Of a stretch of 64,000 nucleotides of DNA, positions 10,658 to 21,149 are shown piece after piece (positions within the stretch are counted from its first letter, which is position 1; the number at the start of each line of letters is the position of its first letter). This DNA is from Nymphalis io (lineage: Eukaryota > Arthropoda > Insecta > Lepidoptera > Nymphalidae). Location: contig NC_065903.1 in the NCBI RefSeq assembly GCF_905147045.1, positions 7,626,001-7,690,000 of the forward strand, read 5' to 3'. Under the pieces are notes generated by a model. It searched no databases. It was not told where the DNA came from and worked only from the letters and a program-made list of their open reading frames with translations. A program made the translations under genes and the position numbers.

Positions 10658-10800
10658 TTTGCTGAATTTTATAACACGGGGTATCAAATCCGACACGAAA
10701 AACCGTTATGGTATTTTGACTTTCACTGCACTTCACTATCGTGGTTTTTTAGCGATGTTTATTATTTAGGTACTTGTATTTATATTAAATAGACACGTTA

Positions 10801-12085
10801 GAACTAAGTATAGGTCACTTTTCGTATGATTTATATTTTATACAAGACAAAATATTGGACGCGATTTTCAACACTGTTTCTTCTCGAGAGGGTAGAGAGA
10901 AAAAAAAAAAGTACATATTTTTGTGTAAACATATTTTTGTAAAAATCATAGTAGGTATCTTGATAGAAACTAATACTTTAAGGATACATAAATGTAGAGT
11001 GCTATATACAATATAATTTTAACAAAAAGTGCGATAAATTAATCGCGTACCTGCGTAACCCCGTATGCGCAAGAGTGTGATAAGTGACTGATGTCTTTGG
11101 TTTCGGTCCAATCATCTGTGGATACTCCGAAGTAAAGGCGGACAAATTCAAATGTTCGTTTCTACTGCGGCGTTTTTTAAAATTCGACTGTAGATATATT
11201 CATTTACGTACCAGAAAATTGTAATTACTTAGAAAAATTAAAAAACTTTAATACAGACTTGTAGATAAGGTTAAAATATAAGCTTATTTTCGTAAAAAAA
11301 CATTTTCACAAAAATACAATCTGTATTTTTTTCCATATCTACTTTGCTGCCATCGAAATTTTCGACGTGATTCTTTAAATTGACATAACTTTATTATATA
11401 TCAACCGATTGAAATAAAACAAACATTAAATTTTAAGTAAAGTTAACCACAATGAATTCCATTAGGTAAGCCGTTTCTAAGATTAGCGTGCACAAACACA
11501 GAGACAAAATGATAAACAGACAAAAATTCTAACAATATTTGTTTCGGGTTTCATTGCGTTGATAAAGACCCCCGATAATAGTTTTACTCAAATATCTTCT
11601 ATGTACAGACAGCGATCAGTTACATTTTCTTTATATATGTATATATATAGATTATAAGGGCATTTTGCATAGATCCTATTCACAGAAAGCCGTACTTAGC
11701 TATTTATTTAATTTTTATTTTATTGACTACCAACAGATTGATATGTATTATGATGCACAATTATGTTACATATCGGTGATAATTCATATACAATACAATT
11801 TAAAGGCAGTTTGACAGACAGCATGCATTTAATGCAAAATCGTACAATGTAGCTTAATCATATGATTATAAAATATGACTCACATACTTAAATTCAAATT
11901 GAAAGAAAAAAATAAAAAATTAAAGTAACCTCACGTTTATCTTATACAACAGATACTTAACTAATACAAAACTATAATTAAACAATCAAAACCAAATGAC
12001 ATCATACTTACCCCCTGACAGCACACGAAGAGTCAAGCGTTTTTATTAATTTATTTTTAAATATTTCTAATTTATCAGCGAACAC
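10801..12085. other. AT-rich spacer
   Basis: I see no gene. A slightly CpG-richer stretch lies at 11040-11175, without a recognisable feature. The left end may still include the 5' UTR of the CR1 element. Confidence 0.45.
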
Positions 12086-12087
12086 AT

Positions 12088-12283
12088 CGATTTATTTTTA
12101 TTTGTGAATTCTCTGTAGTTCTTAGCTCAATAGTTCTCAGTTGTCCATCGTTCCCTTTATTATGTAAGAATACCATATCAAGTAGTTTGCTCCTAGCTGA
12201 AAGTTTAAACGTTCTTATACGTGATGTATGAGATGCCCAATTGAGTAAATTTGAATCTATAATTGCACCATTTTATTTTAGAT
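12088..12283 (-). other. Unrecognised open segment, possible exon or transposon relic
   Basis: On the - strand a frame of about 64 codons reads from GAIIDSNLLNWASHTSRI through RSKLLDMVFLHNKG to DGQLRTIELRTTENSQ, and stops soon after. Its amino-acid composition and alternating charged and hydrophobic pattern look more coding-like than the surrounding AT-rich shadows. There is no ATG at its start; an in-frame TAA precedes it. I do not recognise the family. It could be a decayed transposase fragment, an orphan exon or chance. Confidence 0.3.
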
Positions 12284-12289
12284 ACTAAT

Positions 12290-13860
12290 AAAATCCCATA
12301 GACAATATTTTTTTGTTTTTGTTTATTAAGTAGTTCCTAATTTATTCGAAAAAATAAGTTTAAAATTAACTAATCAACGCCTAAATAAAATATGTAGGGC
12401 TTATTGTTATTAAATAATACAAAATGATTGAGATTAAATTGCGCTTAAATTTAAATAAGGTTTTCTTTCATTGTACTAGATAATTTTCGATTTAAAATAA
12501 TTATATTTGCTCGCCTGGACACCGCTTGTTTCGATCTGTTTATTTAACGGGCTGTTCACACGGTTATTCACTACGGACGAACGCCTCTAATTTTGACCGA
12601 ACTAATCGTAATTTCAAACTACATGGAAATGGGACAAAAAGCGGAGACCGGAACAAACTAGTACAGCGAAAATTTAAATAATGACGATCTAGCGGATTTT
12701 GTTCTTTTAACGATACGGTGGCTGCGTCTCCACTGACGTCGGCTATGAGAAAAACTAGTGACAGTTGCGTGAAACATATCTTAAATAACGATCCAGCTTA
12801 AAATAACAAGAGATGATTTACTTAATGTGAAAATTTTTACTCCATTCTTGTCGTCCAGCGGTGATAAAGGCGAAGCGAAAACAAGTTTCACAAACTTTAT
12901 TCGGTTGATCTACTAGAATATATTTGTATGATTATTATATAAAGTGCTAACATGGTTTTAAAAAGGCAACAATAACAATATTACATATAATTATGTATAA
13001 GTAAAACTTAAGAGGCAAGTGGCAATGTTCGTTTGTTCATTTAAAATTCGGCCCTTTTTGTGTTCTGTTCGCCACCACAACAAGTTTATAATTTTACGAT
13101 TAAATAGTACGGCTACGACCTATACTTATACTTAAATACAAAGTAGCGTGGCTTCGAGTTCCTATAAGGCCTTTAACAAAATTGTTAATACATATATTTT
13201 ACAATAATAAGTAAGATAGCGATACTCATAACATCTTTGCACTATTTGTCACAAATGCCAAGTCCGCTGATTGTGTTGCAAGTGGAGCATGCGGGATCTA
13301 ATGTCTAACTCTTAACGACTGACTCGGTAGTTAACGTAATAACTATGGCTAGTTTCCTGACGCCCACTACACAGTCATCACCTACATACTACAGAAATTG
13401 TTGACAGGAGTCTGGTGAAAACAATAGAATGATTAAAATATAATATCATTGGCAGATCTAACGTTACTTATATAAACTTTAAAAGCTGCTGTCCTTAACA
13501 ATATTTCAAGGAAACATTAGCTTCCACTGTAACGTTACATTAATGGTATAATAAGGTGTGTATATTTCTTACTGTGCTAGTGTCAATGACAATGGTGACT
13601 ACAAGCCATAAGGTGGCCGATCTACTCTTCTGCCTTCCAAAAATAAATAAATAAAATATAATGAATTGCGCCTATTAAATAATTTCGTAACTTACGGTAT
13701 CGCTTATTTTTAACGTAAAATATACATAACGGTAATACACTTTTGCTATTTTTGTAGTACAAAGAAACGAAAGAGGTCACAATTAAATGGTTACATTTTA
13801 GTAAGATTCGAATACAATAATAATTATAGTGTCGATAAAAATTTCCGCCGCTTGTTAATA
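12290..13860. other. Spacer without recognised gene
   Basis: This is mostly AT-rich. A less AT-rich patch at 12500-12780 (around GGACAAAAAGCGGAGACCGG and GGTGGCTGCGTCTCCACTGACG) has no long open frame and is unexplained. Confidence 0.4.
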
Positions 13861-14159
13861 TTTTTTTTTTTTTTTATAGAATAGGAAGGCGGACGAGCAT
13901 ATGGGCCACCTGATGGTAAGTGGTCACCAACGCTCTTAGACATTAGCATTGTAAGAAATGTCAACCATCGCTTACATATCCAATGCGCCACCAACCTTGG
14001 GAACTAAGATTTTATGTCCCTTGTGCCTGTAATTACACTGGCTCACTCACCCTTCAAACCGGAACACAACAATACCAAGTATTGCTGTTTTGCGGTAGAA
14101 TATCTGATGAGTGGGTGGTACCTACCCAGACGAGCTTGCACAAAGCCCTACCACCAGTA
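13861..14159 (-). repeat. 290-bp poly-A repeat, copy B
   Basis: This is a complete copy with a 15-base T-tract at 13861-13875 (the poly-A tail on the - strand) and the terminal CTACCACCAGTA at the right end. On the + strand it carries the open frame from MRHQPWELRFYVPCACN to LHKALPPV that recurs in several copies. Confidence 0.85.
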
Positions 14160-14794
14160 GGGAGTTGAAAATCGCTCTATTATTTGAACATTTAGTTATT
14201 ATTAAAGAAATAAAAGCTGTTTAATTATATATTTAAGTACTTTCGAGCTATTCATATACTTCTCATCTGTCATCATCATCTTTTGCAAAGATATCACTCA
14301 TACATACTTATTAAGGTTTCGTAGTCGAATACTTTTTTGGTGTATTAAATACTTATATTTACGAAATATAATACACTTAAATCGTAAACATATTACATGA
14401 TTATGATTAAAGCAGATAACGTTTGCTTTATTTTAAAACTTATTTCATTTGTAGTGACTTTTTGTTTCATTAACAATAAGCTAGTTAGTCGGATAAGTTA
14501 TCGATAGATATAATAAGAGTTATTATTTGAAGTACCTAAAGGTTTCGTTAATTTACATTTGGATATGATTTGATTTGTATATTTTCTTTTATCGGACATA
14601 ATCGCCTTTCCATCGTATAACTCTAGTCACGCTAGAAAGCCTTAACACAGACTTGAATCCACATCATTCAACAACTCCAGTTTGACCGACATAAATATTT
14701 TGTTATCGTACTAGAAACTAAATTAAATTTGATGAGATTTTGATTAATTAGAAGAATGAATAATATGTACGTAATCAATTTTACATTTAATCTG
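14160..14794. other. AT-rich spacer
   Basis: I see no gene or repeat in this stretch. Confidence 0.5.
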
Positions 14795-14947
14795 TAGCCA
14801 AGGTGGCTCAGTGGTTACAACACATTAATCTTAACAGAAGATTGAGGGTGAAATTTATGTAAAGAATAATTGTTTAAATATAATTCATCTCGTGCTCATT
14901 GGAGGGAGTGTTGTGGAAAACGCTCCAAGCCTTCCCCTCAAAAAAAA
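14795..14947 (+). repeat. tRNA-derived SINE, internally deleted
   Basis: It starts with a tRNA-like head (TAGCCAAGGTGGCTCAGTGG), continues with TTCATCTCGTGCTC and jumps to the 3' body (GCTCCAAGCCTTCCCCTCAAAA). The middle of the full SINE is missing and the B-box region is decayed. Confidence 0.65.
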
Positions 14948-15742
14948 TGCCTTATCCTCGTTCGTCATTTGACCGCCATTTAAATTTTTCATATGTTTAA
15001 TTATTTGGCTACAGTAGAAGCCGCCTGTGGCCTTGTAAATATAAGTCAAACCTCAAATATAGGTGTTTCTAAAATACCACTACCGTCTCTATAAGTAAGA
15101 CAAACTGTTTTATCTCTGTAAGATATCAGTCACGTAGTCATTATGCTACTGAGTTAAGTGTTTATTATAAATACCGTTTTTATTATACATGTAAATTGCG
15201 CGAAGTACTTAAATTAATTACATGAATTAACCTTATTAAGATAACGTTATTTAGTTTTATTTTACATAAAAGAAAAAATGAAAATGTGTAGGTAGTGTAC
15301 GATACTGATATTGAGTGTCGGTGAAAAGCAGAACACAATCGATACGTCATCTACGTACACAGTCGATTACGTACGTAAGGCTCACGCACAAGAAAAAGGA
15401 CTACAAGGATATGTTCTTTTCACGATAAAATAATATGTTTAAAACGATAACATTTGGTTAGATACGAAATAATAGTAAAGAAGAATCGATAAAAATTACA
15501 ATATATTATTAAGTAGCAAATTTTCTTCAATCTTATTTTAATTAATGACAATTAAAAAAATAATTTTGAATCAAAGTTTATCGAAATTACGTACATAATT
15601 AGTCTTGATTTTTTTTCTTATTGTTTTTTATCTTATTATTTGAATAAAATAATAATTCATTTGGAATGCAAAACGTAAAAAAAAAACGAAAAACTATTTA
15701 ATTTTCAGCGCAAGTAACTCATCAAAATGTACCAAATGTGTC
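14948..15742. other. AT-rich spacer
   Basis: I see no gene in this stretch. Confidence 0.5.
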
Positions 15743-15912
15743 TTTTTTTTATATGCGCCGGGAGGACTGACTCTACTCCACCTGCTGGTAAGTGGTAATA
15801 GAGTCCAAACGCGACGACGGCCAGTACAGTCGGGAAGAATGTTCTGCACTAGCCGCCTACGCCTTGCCGGCCCGCAAGATACCTCTTCACGCCTCGTTTG
15901 AAGGAACCCGGG
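15743..15912 (-). mobile_element. Jockey-type LINE, 3'-end fragment
   Basis: This is the reverse complement of the last 170 bp of the Jockey element at 38.9-40.6 kb. It has a T-tract (poly-A tail), GAGTCCAAACGCGACGACGG, CCAGTACAGTCGGGAAGAAT, and the codons for the GSFKRGVKRHL end of the reverse-transcriptase protein up to AACCCGGGT. It is a strongly 5'-truncated, dead-on-arrival copy. Confidence 0.85.
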
Positions 15913-16860
15913 TCTAAGCTTAAAACGTTTATTGTCATTTAAGAGTGGGACTGTTTCCTATCTATCCACCACATTTCACGGTTCCGTCATCAAATCTGCT
16001 AAATAGAACAAAAATTTTGTATTGTAATTCGATTTACATATAGGTATTTAAAAGTTTCGAATCTAAACCTTATTTATAAGTACATATGTTCAAATCGACG
16101 CCCCGTATTTATTTACATACGTCCTGTTAGCGACCTGCATGGAAATGAAACTTATAATTTCGTATTTAATAGACTATATAAATATAGAGCATTAAATACG
16201 AAATATAAGAGCCTTCTTACATGGGTACCTAAAATATTGATAAACAAATTGTTTGGTATGTATAAAGTATTTCTGTTACCGTTTATAAATTATATTATAA
16301 TAATTCTAGTACCAGTATTGCCAGTCATTTATTTTAAATTACTGACTAATGATCAGATAAGTACGTTAGATTTTAATGATTTAAGCTAAGAAATTATATG
16401 ACTAAACATTTAGTTGAATCTGATCTGAAAGGTCTGCTCGGTACGGCTTTTTGAAGACAAATTTGGACCGAACGTTTAATGTAAAGCAAATATAAATAAG
16501 CAACTCAACAATATTTTATGTATTTGAGCTAGTTTATTTTATAGAATGTCATAAAAATTAAATCAAGTTACCAATAATTTAGTGGACATGTCGTCGATCA
16601 TTCTAATTTAATATTTAAAATTTAAGCATCACTTCAAATATTGTTTTTCCTTCTAATGTTATAAATATATATGTATGTACATTACGCGACGACAAAAAGT
16701 ATGAATTTCATAGGGAGTAAAGAAAAGTTAATGGAAGCTTACAGCGGTGACAGACTTGGTTATGAAATCAGTCTGAGAATACCCAGAGCTGCAGTCAAAA
16801 GTGTCTAGACTTTAGAGCGAGAGAACCACTATATTATTGTTTTAAGAAAAGGTACGAACA
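15913..16860. other. AT-rich spacer with one hairpin
   Basis: I see no gene. A hairpin lies at 16151-16209: arms CTTATAATTTCGTATTTAAT (16151-16170) and ATTAAATACGAAATATAAG (16191-16209) pair with a single-base indel across a 20-nt loop. Confidence 0.5.
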
Positions 16861-16912
16861 CGTAGACAGAGAAACTAAACTTTGTTTGTATAACTTTGTT
16901 TCTCTGTCTACG
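16861..16912. mobile_element. Miniature palindromic element, 52 bp (copy 1)
   Basis: Perfect 15-bp inverted termini, CGTAGACAGAGAAAC at 16861-16875 and its complement at 16898-16912, enclose a 22-bp centre. Flanks are TACGAACA (16853-16860) and GACGAACA (16913-16920), an 8-bp direct repeat with one mismatch. The same termini recur at 20507-20542. Confidence 0.6.
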
Positions 16913-18854
16913 GACGAACATAAACGCCAATGAGTAAAACATAAGTCAAAACAGAGCTAACAATTCATTTCCAACCGCAAGAAAGTCAAGTGTCAAGATT
17001 ACCAACATAGAAAATGAAATAATGATGTTAGCATATTTTTGTTATAATATATCGATATCCATTTAAATTATTTTAAAAATACTTATTAAAAACATTAATA
17101 CAAATCTGACTGGTTTAGTGGTGGTTATCCTTGAACCTTGTAACATTCAGTGTTTATTAATAAAGTTAATTAAATTAGGAAGACAATAACAATTATCTGT
17201 TATCTGAAAACAATAAATCTGTTTTTATTCTTTTATCATAGGAGGGCAAAAACAGACGGGGAATTTAATAAAAAGTGGTGTGTGATTACCTCGAAACTCA
17301 TGTATGCAAATCTAAATTGGAAAACAAGTGGTTGGCTTATTTTTTTACGTGAGAATTATGGACGACTTAAGGAGTCGTTATATATTTATTATGTTACTAG
17401 TAATTGTTACCTTAATCTTAGTGATGAGAGCCATGATTTTTATAATATCTTTTTGTCTCCTTGTATTTTTATTGTTTCCTACAAATAAATTGTGGTCTAT
17501 TTCTTACATTTGAAAACATAACAATTAGTAGTAGTAATATAATTTCGAAATCATCGAATGGAAATCTTGCTGAAAATTATGGTATCATTCCATCCTTTTA
17601 CCAGACCATATAGCTTCGATCGCTAATAATTAGTGATCATAATATAATAATGATAATAATTAGTGCACTCAGTGCAAAACAAACAATTTTTAAAAAATAT
17701 TAATCACAACAATTAAAATTAAAAAAGGTCACACTCACATAAACACAGGAAACAAAAGAACATGACAATTGATAAAATATTCTGCAATTGAAATTACATA
17801 TATTATTTTCATATGAAATTGTAAATGATACATAAATATATCTTCATTCATCATTTTATCCCTAGTGAATGTGCATTCCTGTTTTGGTTAAATAATGTTA
17901 CAGCCTTGCAGTTCGAAGTAATGCAACAAAACATTATGTTTCGTAATAACAAAAAGTAAAGAGCCTGAGAAAATAAATATATAATAATATCCTGGAGAGT
18001 AAAGAGCGTCCGAGCCTAGTTACGTTTACGTTACTTAATGCTAAGCATAAGTTTTTTTTTTTTGTTAACTTCACCCTTTTTTCACGTTTTTTTATTTATT
18101 GTATTCATCTAAATAGCGTTGTAAATATTTATTGATGCATAACAATATGTTATAACTATGATATACTGGTGAAAGAATTTTTACGATATCTGCATAAATG
18201 TTTTTTTTTACAATTTTTTTAAGGTACGAGTTCTTAATTTTTTTCTGGAGCGACCGATCGACGCGTGACGTCACATCGCCCAACGTCGCTTACTCGCCCA
18301 CACAATTTCTTCTGTATTTTCGTGTTATTCTTGATTTTATTTATATTTCGGTTAGTATAAAAAAAACTTTTATACATTTATTATAGAAAACCAAATCATT
18401 CTAATTCAACAAATAGAACTCGGGAAAAATACTTTTTCCATATACATATATATTATCAACAAAAACAAGTTTAGTAGTAGAATTTGTCGTATTTATAAAT
18501 TTTTAGTTTAAGGATCAAACAATTAATTTTTACAGGCTAGTAATAGGTATTCGTTTAATATAAACATAATTTGAATGTTCGTAATACGGCCTTGATACGT
18601 TGAATACCGATAGTGTTGTCTTAATAGTTTGTATCGATGAAAAACGCAATTCAACGTTCATCTTAAGTTTATTGTTAATCTTGAAGATAATTTAGGAACA
18701 ACGCCGTATCGCCAATGGTATACGTTGAAAAAAATCCTTAATGACTGTTACCTATTGAAATAGATTTTTACCATATAATCTTTCTTTGAAAGTCAAATAT
18801 GTAGTCTAATATAGTATGTAGTCTAATATAGTACGTATGATACAAATGAAATCA
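16913..18854. other. AT-rich spacer
   Basis: I see no convincing gene; the small open frames at 17282-17513 and 18092-18386 are shadows of AT-rich DNA. A CpG patch at 18248-18300 contains a perfect TGACGTCA (18266-18273), the consensus for CREB/ATF factors. A 17-bp unit is repeated twice at 18800-18833. Confidence 0.45.
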
Positions 18855-18960
18855 AATAATTATTTATTCAAATAGGCTTATACGGGCACTTTTGAATAAC
18901 CATGTTACAGTATTAAATTAAATGTAAAGCTTCCACCAGTAATCTTCTAGTTTACCTGAC
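18855..18960 (-). repeat. LINE 3'-tail fragment
   Basis: The block ATTTATTCAAATAGGCTTAT followed by ACGGGCACTTTTGAATAACC is the reverse complement of a tail that recurs widely in lepidopteran LINE 3' UTRs. I identify it by recollection of the motif only. Confidence 0.45.
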
Positions 18961-20017
18961 CTGATGGGCTGAAGCAGTTCAGTTCAGCAGAAGAACAATA
19001 AAATTAGCAGTTAGTCTGGATATAGAAAAAGCCTTTGATTGGGCCTTCCAGGGAATAATGCAAATGAATTACCAATTTTGCCAGATCGGACCAACAAGAT
19101 AATTGTTGACGGTGCATGTTCTTACATAAAATTCATCAATTCTTGTGTTCCACAAGGCTGTGTGTTATCATCTACTCTGCTTCTTCTGCATATTAATGAC
19201 ATGTGCAAATTAGCAATATTCAATGTTGGCAGACGACAGCTCTGTAGACCTCTTATACACCCGCTGCGTTAATATTTGTCGGGAACACGTCGATGAGTAT
19301 AAACTTGTGTCTGAAATCACAAGTGCTTATTAACCAAAGTCTGAGATAGGGGCCAACCAAATTTGCTACAACTCAACCCCAATACGATACAAGTGTACGC
19401 TATGACTTCTAAAATGTCATATTTTATGAATACCACCTCACTGCCAAATCCAGTATCGGGACGTTAGGTTCCGCGGTCTATTGGAAGGTGAAGCCAAATT
19501 AGCCTCTAGAAGTTTTGTTCTCTAAGGCTCAAGAGGGTAAGACAGTACTTCACATCAGCTCCTTGCCTAAAATTCTACAAGGCAAAAACTCAGCCCCACA
19601 TGGGATACTACTTTCTTCTCTGGGCGGGAGAGATAGCACTTTGCATCTTCTATCGCATCTTTTATGTTCTGACCAACTGTTTACATTAATCCCAGGCGCT
19701 GAATATCACCACCGGACATCACGTCTAAATTCTAAATTCCATCCATACCATGTCGATATCTTAAAATCCACTAGTACAACGCTATTTTTAAAGCATTGCC
19801 TGACTCGCCACAACCACTCTGTGAAACCATATTATCCGGCGACTTTTCCGAACCATTATGACATAGAAACCTTCAAGAAAAGCCTAAGCCTACTCATTTC
19901 TTAAAGGCCGAAAATGCACCTGCAAACACTCCGGTGTTGTAGGTGTCCTTGGACAGTGGTAATCACTTTCCATCAGGTGAGCCTCCTGCTTGTTTGCCCC
20001 CCTTTTACATAAAAAAG
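18961..20017 (+). pseudogene. Jockey-type reverse transcriptase, decayed
   Basis: Short frames show RT landmarks in order. SLDIEKAFD-like codons lie at about 19013-19040. VPQGCVLSSTLLLLHINDM lies at about 19147-19203. A frame-shifted trace of the active-site region follows near 19228. A C-terminal block at 19515-19904 has NHSVKPYYPATFPNHYDIETFKKS-like sequence, equivalent to the FPSSYNPGSFKRGVKRHL end of the copy at 39-40 kb. The 3' end (AGGTGAGCCTCCTGCTTGTTTGCCC then an A-rich tract) is a usual lepidopteran Jockey terminus. Several frameshifts and stops make it non-functional. It is older than the other Jockey copy. Confidence 0.75.
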
Positions 20018-20506
20018 TAACAGTTTATTTCATTACAAGTAGGCTCCTCACATTCGAGATTGTTAATTTTATTTGCACTTTCATCACAAAAAAATTTACG
20101 ATAATATGCCGTGACTCTGTACCGTAACTATGGCGCCCCGAATGGTGTACGTAAAATTAAAATATAGGAAATGTATATTATATTCTATATCGATATTACC
20201 TTCTATCGAAAGCGGAAAGCACTAGTATCTCTACATAAAGGGTACGTACTTATTGTCGATCACAGTTATGAACAATCTGCATTAAAAAATTAAAATAAAC
20301 AAGAATAATAAGCTCACTAATATATTTTGCATTTTGATTAGTGAAAGAATCCGCAAATGCTCTTATTTTAGTATAAAATAATATGTTAATAATCGTTCTA
20401 ATATTATTATAAGTGAAAGAACGTATTTGGGGCGTAAGTTAAAAAAAAGACAAATTTTTAAATTTACATCTTCCTAATTGATAATAAGCTGCAACTCTGA
20501 ATTAGA
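20018..20506. other. Spacer upstream of ZIP11
   Basis: This is AT-rich sequence with no gene. It ends at the miniature palindrome that sits about 230 bp before the ZIP11 start codon. Confidence 0.5.
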
Positions 20507-20542
20507 CGTTGACAGAGAAACTAACTTGTTTCTCTGTCTACG
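20507..20542. mobile_element. Miniature palindromic element, 36 bp (copy 2)
   Basis: Arms CGTTGACAGAGAAAC (20507-20521) and GTTTCTCTGTCTACG (20528-20542) pair with one mismatch around a 6-nt centre. The element is flanked by a perfect 8-bp direct repeat GAATTAGA (20499-20506 and 20543-20550). The termini match copy 1 at 16861-16912. It lies in the likely ZIP11 promoter region. Confidence 0.65.
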
Positions 20543-20621
20543 GAATTAGACATTTGTAACGTCACTAATGTCATAATATGGATGTGTCAGTCGTGTCAGG
20601 ACGGTAAACATGTGGAGTGTA

Positions 20622-20660
20622 GGTATAAAAAGATCGTGAAAGATAACATTGACTTACATT
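20622..20660 (+). promoter_or_regulatory. Possible TATA-type core promoter of ZIP11
   Basis: A TATAAAA (20624-20630) lies about 105 bp upstream of the ZIP11 ATG, and a plausible start region CATTGAC follows about 25-30 bp later. This is only a motif match; in AT-rich DNA such motifs occur by chance. Confidence 0.3.
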
Positions 20661-20734
20661 GAACATATAACTTGAAATATGTGTTATAAATAGTACTTAA
20701 TTTGGAAATTGGTTACTTAAATAATTATACAAAA

Positions 20735-20842
20735 ATGATTCCGGGTTATGGTGCAGTGACGCAGGCTCTCCTAGGAACACTTTTCACGTGGGGACTTACT
20801 GCTGCAGGAGCCGGTTGTGTGTTTTTTATACGTGGAAAACAC
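20735..20842 (+). CDS. Slc39a11: ZIP11 zinc transporter, exon 1
   Basis: The first 36 codons of a ZIP-family metal transporter (SLC39A11 type), which moves zinc across cellular membranes towards the cytosol. The start is the ATG of MIPGYGAVTQALLGTLFTWG; the upstream in-frame codons lack another ATG before a non-coding leader. Residues about 7-30 form the first membrane helix, with the family-typical QALLGTLFTWGLTAAGA pattern shared with human ZIP11. The exon ends in phase 0 after GKH at the donor CAC|GTACGT. A 72-bp intron (20843-20914) follows. Exons 1-5 in this window sum to 896 nt. Confidence 0.9.
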
Positions 20843-20914
20843 GTACGTACTCTTTTTAACTATAGTTTATTTATTGTTATCTTCAATTTTTCTAACTTGA
20901 CTTTTTGATTTTAG

Positions 20915-21149
20915 AGAAAACTCCTTGATGTGTCACTGGGTTTTGCGGCTGGTGTTATGACAGCTGCTTCATATTGGTCGTTGTTAGAGCCAGCTATTGA
21001 AATGTGCGAAGCATCTGGCTTATATGGAGATAAGGGGCAATACGCATTTGCCCCGGTAGCAGTGGGATTTCTATTTGGAGCTGTATTTGTATATGGAACT
21101 GACAAATTTTTAGATTATTTGGGAATCAATTCAACTAATATGATGATGA
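20915..21149 (+). CDS. Slc39a11: ZIP11 zinc transporter, exon 2
   Basis: Encodes residues 37-114 plus one base. It starts after TTTTAG with RKLLDVSLGFAAGVMTAASY, the most conserved ZIP11 block, forming the second membrane helix. It then covers a short loop (EASGLYGDKGQ) and the third helix (FAPVAVGFLFGAVFVYG), ending NSTNMMM. The donor is ATGA|GTAAGT at 21150, a strong consensus, leaving phase 1. Comparison with human ZIP11 (recalled) supports the reading frame and borders throughout. The next segment is the poorly conserved cytosolic loop, encoded after a 4-kb intron. Confidence 0.93.

Larger units (their letters stand above)
6939..10800 (-). mobile_element. CR1-type LINE, near full length, two intact ORFs
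   Basis: This - strand element has a 5' UTR (5' end uncertain, about 10.75-10.9 kb), ORF1 at 10657-9896, ORF2 at 9857-7014 and a short 3' UTR with the hairpin-like GACGAGCAGCTGATAAGCTG segment. It ends in an (AAT)n tail at 6939-6956 that abuts the next, truncated copy. Both ORFs lack stops, and together with the near-identical neighbour this points to a young and possibly mobile lineage. Assignment to CR1 rests on the ORF1 zinc-finger protein, the APE-type endonuclease, the C-terminal RRLRGDLIETYKIL block and the microsatellite tail instead of poly-A. Confidence 0.9.

Noticed and set aside
13983..14168. A conserved small protein MRHQPWELRF.. encoded in several places
   Set aside because: The frame lies inside the 290-bp poly-A repeat, on the strand opposite to its tail; copies share it through recent common origin, and older copies break it freely.
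20911..21105. A - strand frame over ZIP11 exon 2
   Set aside because: It is the antisense shadow of the conserved exon; the + strand translation matches the ZIP11 family.
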